A DNA stretch of 64,000 nt from Bauldia sp. (GTDB lineage Bacteria > Pseudomonadota > Alphaproteobacteria > Rhizobiales > Kaistiaceae), in assembly GCA_026126065.1 (NCBI GenBank), contig JAHCJY010000001.1:62001-126000 (forward strand), read 5' to 3'. Shown here piece after piece: positions 1-8,062 of this stretch. A program made the translations under genes and the position numbers. How positions within the stretch are numbered: the first letter of the stretch is position 1; each line of letters begins with the position of its first letter. The notes beneath the pieces were generated by a model. It did no database searches and was not told the DNA's origin. It saw nothing but the letters and a program-made list of their open reading frames with translations.

Positions 1-537
1 CGTCTCGCCGATCGACAGATCGGCGCCGACCGTGCGCCAGAGCGCTTCGCCGGTCGTGGCATCGAGGCCGAAGAACTGGCCGTCCAGGGTGTTGAAGAAG
101 ATCTTCCCCTCGGCGTAGTTCAGGCCACGCGTCTGTGCGCCGCAGCAGCCCTGGCGGGTCGCCTCCTCGACGTTCATGTCGGGACGGAACTCCCACTTGA
201 TGACGCCGTCGGTGTTGAGGTCGAGCGCATAGACGTAGTTCGGCTTGGGCGAGACGATGTACATCGTGTCGCCGACGACCAGGGGCGAAGCCTCGTGGCT
301 GTCGAGGATGCCGATCTGCCACGTCCACGCGATCCGGAGATCGGCGACGTTGTCGAGCGTGATCTGGTCGAGGGTCGAGTAGTTCCAGCCGGCGTAGTTG
401 ATGTTCGGCATCACTACATTGGCGGGATCGGCTGACATCGCCCGCACGTCGTCATTGGCTGACGCGCCGGTGGCAAGGCCCGCTCCGGCAGCCAGGGCGG
501 CTGCGGACGCGGTCCACTTGTAAATTGATCCCTTCAC
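1..537 (-). CDS. PQQ-dependent alcohol (methanol/ethanol-type) dehydrogenase, N-terminal part
   Basis: This periplasmic quinoprotein dehydrogenase oxidises primary alcohols and passes electrons to a cytochrome c. Only the first 179 codons lie in the window; the rest is beyond the left edge. I chose the GTG at 537 because a GGGAGGAA ribosome site sits five bases upstream. It is followed by a signal peptide ending near ATGASA. The mature N-terminus (NDDVRAMSADPANVVMPN) and the beta-propeller motif with adjacent cysteines (QGCCGAQTRGLNYAEG) are typical of the methanol/ethanol/XoxF family, where the vicinal Cys pair forms a disulfide near PQQ. The catalytic Asp and the lanthanide-diagnostic Asp are outside the window, so XoxF cannot be told from ExaA types. 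The upstream same-strand gene encodes a cytochrome c fusion that could be its electron acceptor. Confidence 0.88.
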   Translation of the reverse strand, partial: MKGSIYKWTASAAALAAGAGLATGASANDDVRAMSADPANVVMPNINYAGWNYSTLDQITLDNVADLRIAWTWQIGILDSHEASPLVVGDTMYIVSPKPNYVYALDLNTDGVIKWEFRPDMNVEEATRQGCCGAQTRGLNYAEGKIFFNTLDGQFFGLDATTGEALWRTVGADLSIGET

Positions 538-656
538 GGTATTCCTCCCGTTGTTCGGCAAAATGGTTCTTGTAGGCAGTCTCTTGCAGGGAACGTGTCG
601 TCTCGGGCTTGAGCCGGACCTCCTTTCGTCAGAGAGCCTCTGGCCTCCTGATGGAG

Positions 657-688
657 ACCCGCCGGGTCGCGCCAACGACCCGGCGGGT
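657..688 (-). terminator. Stem-loop between the cytochrome fusion gene and the PQQ dehydrogenase
   Basis: A perfect 13-bp inverted repeat (657-669 with 676-688, 6-nt loop) lies just after the stop of the cytochrome fusion gene. There is no clear U-tract on the minus strand. It could be an attenuator or an mRNA-stabilising hairpin that sets different levels of the two gene products, rather than a full terminator. Confidence 0.45.
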
Positions 689-702
689 GGAGGCCCGAAG
701 GC

Positions 703-1998
703 CTATTGCGGGCGAACCTGGCCGACCATCGCGGGGGTGACCACGCCATAGGCGTTGCCCCACGAGTTTCGGATGTAGGTCGAGATCGCAGCGATCTGCG
801 CGTTGTTGAGCCGGCTGCCGAACTCCGGCATGCCGTGGTTCGGGTAGCCCTGGATGATCTGGTTGATCGTCGCCCCGGCGCGCGACACGACAGGGGAGTT
901 CACGAGCGCGAAGCCGATACCGCCCTGGCCCTGGTCGCCGTGGCAGGCCTGGCACTGGGCGACATAGAGCCGCTGACCGTCCGTCATGAGCGCCGCCATC
1001 ACGGCGGCCGGGTCTTCGGCGGCCGGTGCGGCGGGCGCCGCTGCCGCTGCCGGGGCAGCGGGGGCTGCCGCAGCGTCGGCGGGCAGCGGCACGGCCTTGG
1101 CCGAGAACACGCCGACCGGCGGCGCGGCCGGGTTGAAGAGGACGTCGAAGCGGGCTTCGACCACGTAGGCAATGTTGCCGATCTGGGCAACACCGGTCGC
1201 CTGGGTGAAGCCGTCCTGGATCGTCTCGACGGTGACGGCGTCGCCTTCGATGGTGAGCAGGTCGAGCGTGCCGCCGGCGTTCTCCGTGACGAGGAGGGCC
1301 GTGCCGTCAACGGTCGTGCGCATGCCGTCCGGACCCTGGAGCGGCCGGGACAGCGTCAGCGTCGTGTACGTACCGCCGGCAATGTCGATCCGGTAGAGAT
1401 CGCCCGTCGTCACGTCGTTGGCGTAGAGTTCATCGCCGATGAAGGCGATGCCATCGATGCCGGCGATCGCCTCGTCCGCGACGACGACGGTGAGTTCGCT
1501 TGCCCCCGGCGCGAGGGCCAGGAGCCGTCCGACCGGCGATGTGTCGGACACGTAGGCGGTGCCGTCGGAGCCGACGGCGATGTCATTGCACAGGCCGCCG
1601 CCGGGCAGCTCGTAGCGCCCGGTCTCGGCGGCGGTGGCGAGGTCGAAGGTGAGGAGGAAGGCGACGTTCGAGCCGAACGGGCCGCCTGCGCAAACGTAGG
1701 CGGTGTCGCCGGCGGCGAACACGCCGAGCACCAGGCCGCCGTCGATCAGGCCCGTCGTGATCCACGGTTCCGCGGTGGTGGCGCCCGGGGCGGCGCGATA
1801 CACGCTGTTCAGCGCGATGCTGCCGATGAGGAGACCGCCGTCCGGGGTCGCGGCGATGCTTTCCGGATGGATGCCTTCGCCGAGGACGATGTCCGCGGCG
1901 GTCTGCGCGCTGGCGAGACCTGCCGCCGCCGTCAGCACTCCCCCGGCGAGCGCGATCGACGCGCCGGAGATCAACTTACGCTTGCTCATATTGCCCAT
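703..1998 (-). CDS. Exported beta-propeller (SMP-30/YncE-like) protein fused to a C-terminal cytochrome c
   Basis: A 431-residue exported protein. A signal peptide (charged SKRKL, hydrophobic stretch, cleavage near LASA-Q, residue 31) is followed by about 270 residues of repeating strand motifs (GIHPESIAATPDGGLLIG, IDGIAFIGDELYAND, LQGPDGMRTTVDG) typical of SMP-30/gluconolactonase or NHL-type propellers. An Ala/Pro-rich linker leads to a class I cytochrome c with the haem motif CQACH (Cys349, Cys352, His353) and a likely Met ligand in HGMPEF. The propeller may bind a substrate or partner while the haem domain carries electrons. Lying upstream of a PQQ dehydrogenase on the same strand, it is a plausible electron acceptor. 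A second ATG at 1989 is an alternative start; neither has ideal ribosome-site spacing. Confidence 0.85.
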   Translation of the reverse strand: MGNMSKRKLISGASIALAGGVLTAAAGLASAQTAADIVLGEGIHPESIAATPDGGLLIGSIALNSVYRAAPGATTAEPWITTGLIDGGLVLGVFAAGDTAYVCAGGPFGSNVAFLLTFDLATAAETGRYELPGGGLCNDIAVGSDGTAYVSDTSPVGRLLALAPGASELTVVVADEAIAGIDGIAFIGDELYANDVTTGDLYRIDIAGGTYTTLTLSRPLQGPDGMRTTVDGTALLVTENAGGTLDLLTIEGDAVTVETIQDGFTQATGVAQIGNIAYVVEARFDVLFNPAAPPVGVFSAKAVPLPADAAAAPAAPAAAAAPAAPAAEDPAAVMAALMTDGQRLYVAQCQACHGDQGQGGIGFALVNSPVVSRAGATINQIIQGYPNHGMPEFGSRLNNAQIAAISTYIRNSWGNAYGVVTPAMVGQVRPQ

Positions 1999-2153
1999 TT
2001 CTCCCTGAGGCAGTTCTCAGGCATGACTGCCCGTCGACTGAAGAACAGGCTTGCCGCCGGTCCTCAATCCATTAAGATGACATTGAAAGTCTACTTTACG
2101 CCGCAGATCGTCCCCACGATCCGCGGCCCTTCCCTTCTGCCGGTCGAAAGCTA

Positions 2154-2236
2154 TTGACAGTTGCGTGATCGACCGATGTTTATTCACGATACTTTGAGCC
2201 GCGACACCATGTCAACGACAACGTGAGTTGGCTCAC
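2154..2236. promoter_or_regulatory. Divergent control region with candidate MarR operators
   Basis: The 267-bp gap between the divergent cytochrome-fusion and MarR genes contains a TTGACA box (2154-2159), without a convincing -10 at 17 bp. It also holds short overlapping palindromes: CAAC-gtga-GTTG (2219-2230) and GTGAG-ttgg-CTCAC (2223-2236). MarR proteins bind such imperfect palindromes in shared promoters. The assignment is inferred from position and symmetry only. Confidence 0.3.
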
Positions 2237-2265
2237 AATCACCGAAGACAGGAAAAAGATCCGAG

Positions 2266-2733
2266 ATGGCTCCCCCGCGGGACCCTGAGTTCGAGGCGCT
2301 GATCGACAAGGCGCACGGCTTCACCCAGATGTACGAGCGCTGGCTGGCACGCCGTCTGGGGGGCGGCGACGGCGTCACGCTCGCCCGGCTGAAGGTCCTG
2401 TTCATCCTGCACGACATGGGCCCGCAGAAGATGTCGGCGCTGGCGCGCGATGCGAAGGTGGCGCCGCGTACGCTGACGACCCTGGTCGATGCCCTCGAGC
2501 GCGAGGGGCTGGCGCGCCGCATCCCCCACGCGGTCGACCGCCGGGCAACCATCATCGAGATGACGCCGGCCGGAACGAAGGCGGTCGAGAGCAAGTCCGG
2601 TCCCTACTGGGCGGCAAAGAACTTCCTCTTCGTCGGGCTCACGGCCGAGGAGCGGAACACGATGAGCCGCATCTACGACCGCTGGTCGAAGATGGTGGAG
2701 GACGATCTCATCAGCATGGGCGAGGAAGTCTGA
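2266..2733 (+). CDS. MarR-family transcriptional regulator
   Basis: A 155-residue winged-helix regulator. The central HTH (KMSALARDAKVAPRTLTTLV, about residues 58-77) is followed by the wing with the family's DRRATIIEMTPAG motif, where the conserved Asp-Arg contacts DNA. N- and C-terminal helices would form the dimer interface. It is divergent from the propeller-cytochrome gene, so it probably controls that gene, the downstream dehydrogenase and itself in response to an unknown small ligand. The ribosome site (aggaaaaag) is weak. The family call is secure; the ligand and regulon are inferred from location only. Confidence 0.9.
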   Translation: MAPPRDPEFEALIDKAHGFTQMYERWLARRLGGGDGVTLARLKVLFILHDMGPQKMSALARDAKVAPRTLTTLVDALEREGLARRIPHAVDRRATIIEMTPAGTKAVESKSGPYWAAKNFLFVGLTAEERNTMSRIYDRWSKMVEDDLISMGEEV

Positions 2734-2872
2734 CGCCGCCGGCCGGAGTTGGCGCGGACGGTCAAACCGTGCATCCTGCGCCGCACAGGTCTTCCACCGT
2801 CGGGGCGAAGCTGCCGATCCCGGCGGAAGGTTGCGGCGAGCCTGGCGCCACCGGATAGTACGAGTCCAAAGA

Positions 2873-3295
2873 ATGCACGACTGCCTCGTCGCCAATTCGG
2901 CGCGGTTCCCTGACCAGACCATCGACGACGAGACGCTGTTGTTCGATGCGGAGACCGGACAACTCCTCCTTCTGACCGGCTTCGGATCGATCCTGTGGAG
3001 CGGCATCGGCGCCGGCGTGCGGCCGACCGCGCTCTGCGAAGAGATCGGCCGGCGTTTCGGCGCCGACGCCGCCGTCGCCTCGGGTGCGTTCCTCGACGAT
3101 CTCGTCGCTGCCGGGATCCTCGTCGCGTCGCAGGAACCGGCGCCGGCGGAAGCCGCGACGCCACTCTGGCCGGAGCAGTTCACCGCGCCCGGCATCGAGC
3201 GCTACGACGACATCGCCAAGATCATCGCGATGGACCCGATCCACGACGTCGACGCCACCACCGGCTGGCCGCGCGTGGCCGCCGACAAGACCTGA
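2873..3295 (+). CDS. PqqD-family (RRE-like) peptide chaperone with a C-terminal tail
   Basis: A 140-residue protein whose first about 85 residues resemble PqqD (TLLFDAETGQLLLLTGFGSILW, then an alpha-helical part ending LDDLVAAGILV). PqqD domains bind leader peptides of ribosomally made, modified peptides. A Pro/Ala-rich linker leads to a distinct tail (IERYDDIAKIIAMDPIHDVD, then TGWP), which looks conserved rather than random. The ORF is open 42 bases further upstream, but the ATG at 2873 starts the domain cleanly. The HPr-kinase-like gene begins four bases after the stop. PqqD plus HprK-like pairs resemble what TIGRFAMs names the HPr-rel-A system, but no separate short precursor gene was identified here. 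Confidence 0.75.
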   Translation: MHDCLVANSARFPDQTIDDETLLFDAETGQLLLLTGFGSILWSGIGAGVRPTALCEEIGRRFGADAAVASGAFLDDLVAAGILVASQEPAPAEAATPLWPEQFTAPGIERYDDIAKIIAMDPIHDVDATTGWPRVAADKT

Positions 3296-3299
3296 CCGC

Positions 3300-4289
3300 G
3301 TGATCGCCTCGCTCGCCGGCCGGCCGATCCTTATCGACTCGGCAAGCCGGTTCGCGCTCGACGCCATCCTGCCCGCGATCGACCATCTCCTCGATCCGCC
3401 GCCGGCTCCCACGGAAGGCGATGCGATCCGCTGGTCGATTGCGGAGGAAGACGACGCCTGGCGCCCGGACGCCTTCGGGCCGGCCGGCACCTATCGGATC
3501 GGCGGCGGCGGGTTTGCGGTCGTGCAGAACGAGCCGCCCAGCGTCGAGTCCTTCCTGCCAGGCTCCGGAATCACGCTCCGCGCCGCCCGGGAGGCGTTCA
3601 TGGCGGGCGACTTCCGAGCCCATCCGGCAAGCTTCGCCCTCGCGGCGGCGCTCTCCGGCCCGGGCCGCCAGGTCCTTCATGCCGGCGCCGTGGCCCATGA
3701 CGGCGCGGCGGCCCTCCTCGTGGGCGTCGGCGGCGTCGGCAAGTCCACGACGGCGCTCGCCTGCGCGTTTGCCGGGGCCGATTTCCTCGGCGACGACCTC
3801 GTCCTCGTCGACGCGGCGGGGCCGGACGGCCCCGGCCCGACGGTTCACTCCCTGTTTGCGACAGCAAAACTCAACCCCGACAGCGTGCTGGCCCTCGGCG
3901 TCACCGGCTGGACGCCGATCGGGACGACGCCGAAGAACAAGGCCGTCCTGGCCATCCGGGACAGGCTCTCGGTGATCCGTTCGGCGGCGATCGTGGCTCT
4001 CGTCCTGCTCGCGCCGCCGGTCACCGGGCGGCCGCGCCCACAGCCCTTGCGCGCGGCGGAAGCGATGTCGCTCGTCATGCCGAGCTCGATCCCGGTCGCG
4101 TGCCGTACCGGCTCGCCGGCCGAACTCCTGGCGGTGGTCGCCGCCCTCGCGCGGCGCGTCCCAGCCTGGCGGCTGCCGCTGAGCTGGGACCTCGACGCTC
4201 TGGGGACAGCCGTCCGCGGGATCGTGACGGAGGCCGCCGACAGGTTGCGCCGCGACGTGCCCCGACCGGGGCCTGGCGCGGCGGCATGA
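3300..4289 (+). CDS. HPr kinase-related P-loop protein (HprK-rel-A-like)
   Basis: A 329-residue protein starting at GTG 3300, four bases after the PqqD-like gene. The C-terminal half has the HPr-kinase fold signature: HAGAVAHDG, a Walker A loop GVGGVGKST (142-150) and the acidic FLGDDLVLV motif (163-170). In genuine HprK this domain phosphorylates Ser46 of HPr; related proteins occur in peptide-modification and polysaccharide loci with other or unknown targets. No HPr or PTS gene is nearby, so the substrate could be a peptide or a cluster protein. Its stop overlaps the next gene's start as ATGA, so co-translation is likely. Family assignment is firm, function inferred. Confidence 0.75.
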   Translation: MIASLAGRPILIDSASRFALDAILPAIDHLLDPPPAPTEGDAIRWSIAEEDDAWRPDAFGPAGTYRIGGGGFAVVQNEPPSVESFLPGSGITLRAAREAFMAGDFRAHPASFALAAALSGPGRQVLHAGAVAHDGAAALLVGVGGVGKSTTALACAFAGADFLGDDLVLVDAAGPDGPGPTVHSLFATAKLNPDSVLALGVTGWTPIGTTPKNKAVLAIRDRLSVIRSAAIVALVLLAPPVTGRPRPQPLRAAEAMSLVMPSSIPVACRTGSPAELLAVVAALARRVPAWRLPLSWDLDALGTAVRGIVTEAADRLRRDVPRPGPGAAA

Positions 4290-5068
4290 AGTGCGCCATC
4301 GCGACGGTGGCGATCGGCGAGAACCACCGCTCAGCGTATGCCGCGGTCTTCCGGCCATCGGTGGAACGCTACGCCAAGCGCCACGGCCACGATCTCGTGG
4401 TGTTCGAGGATTTTCTCTCCAGGGAGCCGGACCGAAGGGAGGACCTGGCCATGTTCGAGAAGCTGCGCGTGCCGTTTGATGAGCGCGTGGCCGGCTATGA
4501 CCGTGTGATGGTGCTGGACGTCGACGTGATCGTCAGCGCCCGCGCGCCGCCCCTCGATTCCCTCGACCTCCGCGGACGGATCGGTATCGTCGACGAATGG
4601 TGCCAGCCGAGCGAGGCGGGGCACCGGGCATTCCAGGAGCTCAACGGCCTGCCCGTCAGCGCGAGGGACTATCACGCGCTTGCCGGCTTCACGATCGACA
4701 CCGGACGCGTCCTCAATTCCGGGATGTTCGTCTTTTCCCCCGCGCAGCATGGGCCGCTGTTCCGGGAACTCGTCGCGGTCCATGCCGAAGCCCATCGCGG
4801 CCATCCACGCGGGCCGCATTACGAGCAGTCGATGCTGAGCTACGAATTGCAGCGGCGCGGTCTCGCCGAACTCGTGCCGACCGCATGGAACTGCCTGTGG
4901 CCGCTCAATCGTCGCTCGCCTCGTTGGGGACCGCCCGATCCCGGTCTCGGAGCGGCCGAGCGCTGGGCCGATCTCCGGCACTTCCGGGAGGTGGTCGATG
5001 CCAACTTCTTCGTGCACATGGCGGGGGGACTGGATCATGATCTGGCGTACCTGTCCCGCCACAGATAG
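4286..5068 (+). CDS. Glycosyltransferase-like protein (GT-A fold, DxD motif)
   Basis: A 260-residue protein starting with the ATG that overlaps the kinase stop codon. The N-terminus (MKCAIATVAIGENHR, then SVERYAKRHGHDLVVFEDF) and the motif MVLDVDVIV (Asp78-x-Asp80) match nucleotide-sugar transferases of the GT8/DUF-type GT-A fold, where the DxD binds a metal and the sugar nucleotide. A later NSGMFVFSP stretch and YEQSMLSYELQRRG are also usual in such enzymes. No signal peptide or membrane segment is seen, so it should act in the cytoplasm. Donor and acceptor are unknown. It belongs to the 2873-10094 operon. Confidence 0.75.
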   Translation: MKCAIATVAIGENHRSAYAAVFRPSVERYAKRHGHDLVVFEDFLSREPDRREDLAMFEKLRVPFDERVAGYDRVMVLDVDVIVSARAPPLDSLDLRGRIGIVDEWCQPSEAGHRAFQELNGLPVSARDYHALAGFTIDTGRVLNSGMFVFSPAQHGPLFRELVAVHAEAHRGHPRGPHYEQSMLSYELQRRGLAELVPTAWNCLWPLNRRSPRWGPPDPGLGAAERWADLRHFREVVDANFFVHMAGGLDHDLAYLSRHR

Positions 5069-5107
5069 CGGGTCGCCGCCACGCGACCGAAAGGCGGAGA
5101 GAGCATC

Positions 5108-6235
5108 GTGACCGCCAGCCCCGTTCCCGTCGTCCTGTTCCTGTTCAACCGTCCCGCAACGCTCGGCCGGGTCGTCGATGCGCTCGTCGCGGCGCGGCCG
5201 AAGCTCGTGGTCGCGATCGCGGACGGACCGCGCGCCGGCCATCCCACCGACACCGCGCAATGCGCCGCGGCCCGGGCGCTGGTCGAGCGCCTCGACGGGA
5301 CATGCGAGGTGATCCGCAGATTCTTCGACGCCAATCTCGGCTGCGACGCGCGGATCAGGTCCGGCCTCGACTGGGTGTTCGAGCGCTACGACGCGGCGAT
5401 CGTGCTCGAGGACGACATCGTCCCGGACCCGTCGTTCTTCCCGTGGTGCGTGCGAATGCTGGAACGCTATCAAGGCGATGAGGGCGTGATGCACGTCACC
5501 GGCCGCAACCACCTCGGCCGGTGGAGCCGGGACGGCGACGGTCACTGCCTCCTGCGGCGGGCGAGCGCATGGGGCTGGGCTACGTGGCGTCGCGCCTGGC
5601 AGCGCGATGTCGCGGTGCCGGGGGACGAGGCGGAACTCTCCCGCGCTCTAGCGGATGCCGCGGTCGATCCGCTTGTGGCCGAGAACTTCCTCATGATCCA
5701 TGAGGTTGCGGTGATGAACCACTCGGCCGCCTGGGACAGCGCATGGGACCTGAAGAAGGCCCTGGCGGGAGGGCTCTCGGTCGTCCCGTCGGTGAACATG
5801 ATTGCGAATGTCGGGTTCGGGGCCGCGGCCACGCATACCCTGTTCACGGACGACATCGGCGGCATCGTCCCCGTCGCGTCGGCCCCTCCCGGCGCCGCGC
5901 TGGATCGCCGCGAAGACGATCCGAACCTCGAACGCTGGCAACTCCTGATCGAGTTGATGTCCACCTATCGCGAGCCCGGGATGGCGTGGCGCCTCGCGCG
6001 GTCGGCGCGGTTTCCGGCAGCGGCGCGCTGGGCCGGCGACCGTCGCCTCCGCCACCACCTCGCGCCGTTCCGCCATCCGGCCGATGCGCTTGCGGCGCTC
6101 CGACATTGCGTTGCGGCGGGAGCACCGGCCGAGCCCCTCGGAGCGTTGATGGCCGTTCTTCGCCATGCCGCCACCGCGAACCTGCCCGGTCGCGTCGGGA
6201 CGCCGACCGGGCACGCCGCCGCCGGGGCGATGTAG
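5108..6235 (+). CDS. Glycosyltransferase, GT2/GnT-I-like
   Basis: A 375-residue protein with GTG start at 5108, preceded by GGAGAG. It begins VPVVLFLFNRPATLGRVVDAL and has the acidic motif LEDDIVPDPSFFPWC (Glu101-Asp-Asp103), as in bacterial proteins related to GT13/GnT-I and HlpA-like transferases. A region RRASAWGWATWRRAW is characteristic of this family. It should transfer a sugar from a nucleotide-sugar donor in the cytoplasm. The C-terminal 100 residues are Ala/Arg-rich and less conserved. It is 39 bases downstream of the previous glycosyltransferase and 9 bases upstream of the asparagine synthetase, within the same operon. Confidence 0.8.
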   Translation: MTASPVPVVLFLFNRPATLGRVVDALVAARPKLVVAIADGPRAGHPTDTAQCAAARALVERLDGTCEVIRRFFDANLGCDARIRSGLDWVFERYDAAIVLEDDIVPDPSFFPWCVRMLERYQGDEGVMHVTGRNHLGRWSRDGDGHCLLRRASAWGWATWRRAWQRDVAVPGDEAELSRALADAAVDPLVAENFLMIHEVAVMNHSAAWDSAWDLKKALAGGLSVVPSVNMIANVGFGAAATHTLFTDDIGGIVPVASAPPGAALDRREDDPNLERWQLLIELMSTYREPGMAWRLARSARFPAAARWAGDRRLRHHLAPFRHPADALAALRHCVAAGAPAEPLGALMAVLRHAATANLPGRVGTPTGHAAAGAM

Positions 6236-6244
6236 GATCGGCCG

Positions 6245-8062
6245 ATGTGCGGAATCGCGGGCCTGCTCGGCCGGGAACAAGTGGGCTTCGCCGCATCGGC
6301 GGATGAAAGCCTTCGCCATCGCGGGCCGGACGACAGCGGCCGCTACGCCGACTCAGTCGCCACGCTGGTCCATCGCCGCCTTGCGCTGCTCGACCCCACG
6401 GTGGCCGGGCACCAGCCGATGGTTTCGCCGGACGGGCGTCACGTCATCGTCTTCAACGGCGAGATCTACAATTTCCGTGCGCTGCGCGCCGAACTCATGG
6501 CGGCGGGCGTGGCGTTCCGGTCGGGCACCGATACCGAGGTCGTCCTCGCCCTGTTCGTCCGCGAAGGGCCGCGCTGTCTGTCCCGCCTCCGCGGCATGTT
6601 TGCCTTCTGCATCTGGGACAGCGTGGAGCGGTCTGCGTTCCTCGCGCGCGATCCGCTCGGCATCAAGCCGCTCTACCGCCGCCACGGGCCGGATGGATCG
6701 CTCGCCTTCGCGTCGGAACTCCGCGTGCTGCTGGCGGCCGGTCTCACCCGGCCGGAGCTCGATCCGGCCGGACTTGCGCACTACCTCGCGTTCGGCGCGC
6801 TGCCGTCGAACCGGACGCTGGTCGCCGGCATCACGCCGCTCGCGCCGGGGCACTGCGCCATCTGGAAGGACGGGACGTGGACCGAGGAGCGGTTCTGGCG
6901 CCCGGACTTCTCCGTCCACGTCGGGGAGCCGGAGACCGCGGTGCCGCGCGTGCGGGAGGCGCTTCGTGCAAGCATCGAAGCGCATCTCGTCAGCGACGTG
7001 CCGGTCGGGCTGTTTCTGAGCGGCGGTCTCGATTCCTCGACGATCCTCGCGCTGGCAGGAGGCCGGCTGCCGGCGGTCTCGATCGGCTTTGCGGGACCGG
7101 CGTATGACGAGTCCACGATTGCCGCCCGCGTTGCGGCCCATTTCGGGGCGGAGCATCACGTGCTCGAGGTGCCGGCCGGTCTCGCGCGGGCGTGGCTGCC
7201 GGAGTTCCTTGCCGCGATGGACCAGCCGAGCGTCGATGGCTTCAACACGTTCTGTGCCGCCCGGGCGGCGCGCGAGCGCGGCCTCAAGGCGATGCTCGCC
7301 GGCAGCGGCGGCGACGAGCTGTTCGGCGGCTATCCGTCGTTCACCGACGTGCCGGACCTCCTTGCCTCGCGGCGTCGCCTGCAGCCCGCCGCGGCGCGCT
7401 TCGCGCTCGCCCTCGCCGGACGCGCCGATACCGGCAGCCGGCGGATGGCGGCGCTGCTCGGTGGCGCTGCGACGGTCGACGCGGTGCATGACGGCTACCG
7501 CTCGGTCTTCACGCCGGGCGAGGTTCTGGCCTTGATGGCCGGCTGGGGCATCGTCTCCCCCGATGGCGCAGGCAAGGCCACGGACGACTGGGGCATCGGC
7601 CCTGGCGCGGTGACATTCCCGACCGAGCTCGACCGCGTCGCCTGGCTGGAGACGACGAATTTCCTCGGCAATCGCCTGCTGCGCGACGCCGATTCGTTCG
7701 GCATGGCGGCGGGCGTCGAAATCCGCGTCCCGTTCGCCGACGCAGCACTCCTCGACGCCGTCGCGCCGATCGCGGCGGGAGTTCGCCTGGCGCCGGGGAA
7801 GGCACTGCTCAAGGCCGCCCTGCCGGAACTTCCGTCGTGGCTGACAGCATTGCCCAAGCGCGGTTTCACCGTCCCGTTCGCGGACTGGTTCGATGCCGGC
7901 GACCTCGACGGTAGCGGATTCCTCGCGGCGTGGCGGATGCCGTCTCTGCCGCCCGGCCTCGACGTCCGGGACTGGAGCCGGCGCTGGTCGCTGATCGTGC
8001 TCGGCGAATGGCTGGAGCGCCATCTCGGGCTCACCCTGTACGACCGGTCGAGCGCGGCATGA
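6245..8062 (+). CDS. asnB: Asparagine synthetase, glutamine-hydrolysing (AsnB-type)
   Basis: A 605-residue two-domain amidotransferase. The start gives Met-Cys-Gly-Ile, so Cys2 becomes the N-terminal nucleophile of the glutaminase domain (about 1-210, with GRHVIVFNGEIYNFRALR and the RDPLGIKPLYR motif). The synthetase domain has the ATP-pyrophosphatase loop SGGLDSS (259-265) and an AGSGGDELFGGYP motif. Classical AsnB amidates aspartate; homologues in capsule, exopolysaccharide and peptide clusters amidate or cyclise other carboxyl groups. Because four glycosyltransferases plus PqqD- and HprK-like proteins surround it, a cluster-specific acceptor is more likely than housekeeping asparagine synthesis. 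The ATGA overlap with the next gene shows translational coupling. Confidence 0.88.
   Translation: MCGIAGLLGREQVGFAASADESLRHRGPDDSGRYADSVATLVHRRLALLDPTVAGHQPMVSPDGRHVIVFNGEIYNFRALRAELMAAGVAFRSGTDTEVVLALFVREGPRCLSRLRGMFAFCIWDSVERSAFLARDPLGIKPLYRRHGPDGSLAFASELRVLLAAGLTRPELDPAGLAHYLAFGALPSNRTLVAGITPLAPGHCAIWKDGTWTEERFWRPDFSVHVGEPETAVPRVREALRASIEAHLVSDVPVGLFLSGGLDSSTILALAGGRLPAVSIGFAGPAYDESTIAARVAAHFGAEHHVLEVPAGLARAWLPEFLAAMDQPSVDGFNTFCAARAARERGLKAMLAGSGGDELFGGYPSFTDVPDLLASRRRLQPAAARFALALAGRADTGSRRMAALLGGAATVDAVHDGYRSVFTPGEVLALMAGWGIVSPDGAGKATDDWGIGPGAVTFPTELDRVAWLETTNFLGNRLLRDADSFGMAAGVEIRVPFADAALLDAVAPIAAGVRLAPGKALLKAALPELPSWLTALPKRGFTVPFADWFDAGDLDGSGFLAAWRMPSLPPGLDVRDWSRRWSLIVLGEWLERHLGLTLYDRSSAA

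Noticed and set aside
3222..4358. Long antisense ORFs such as the minus-strand frame opposite the HprK-like gene
   Set aside because: High GC opens many long frames. These show Arg/Pro/Gly-rich composition, no domains and no ribosome sites, while the plus-strand genes have clear motifs.
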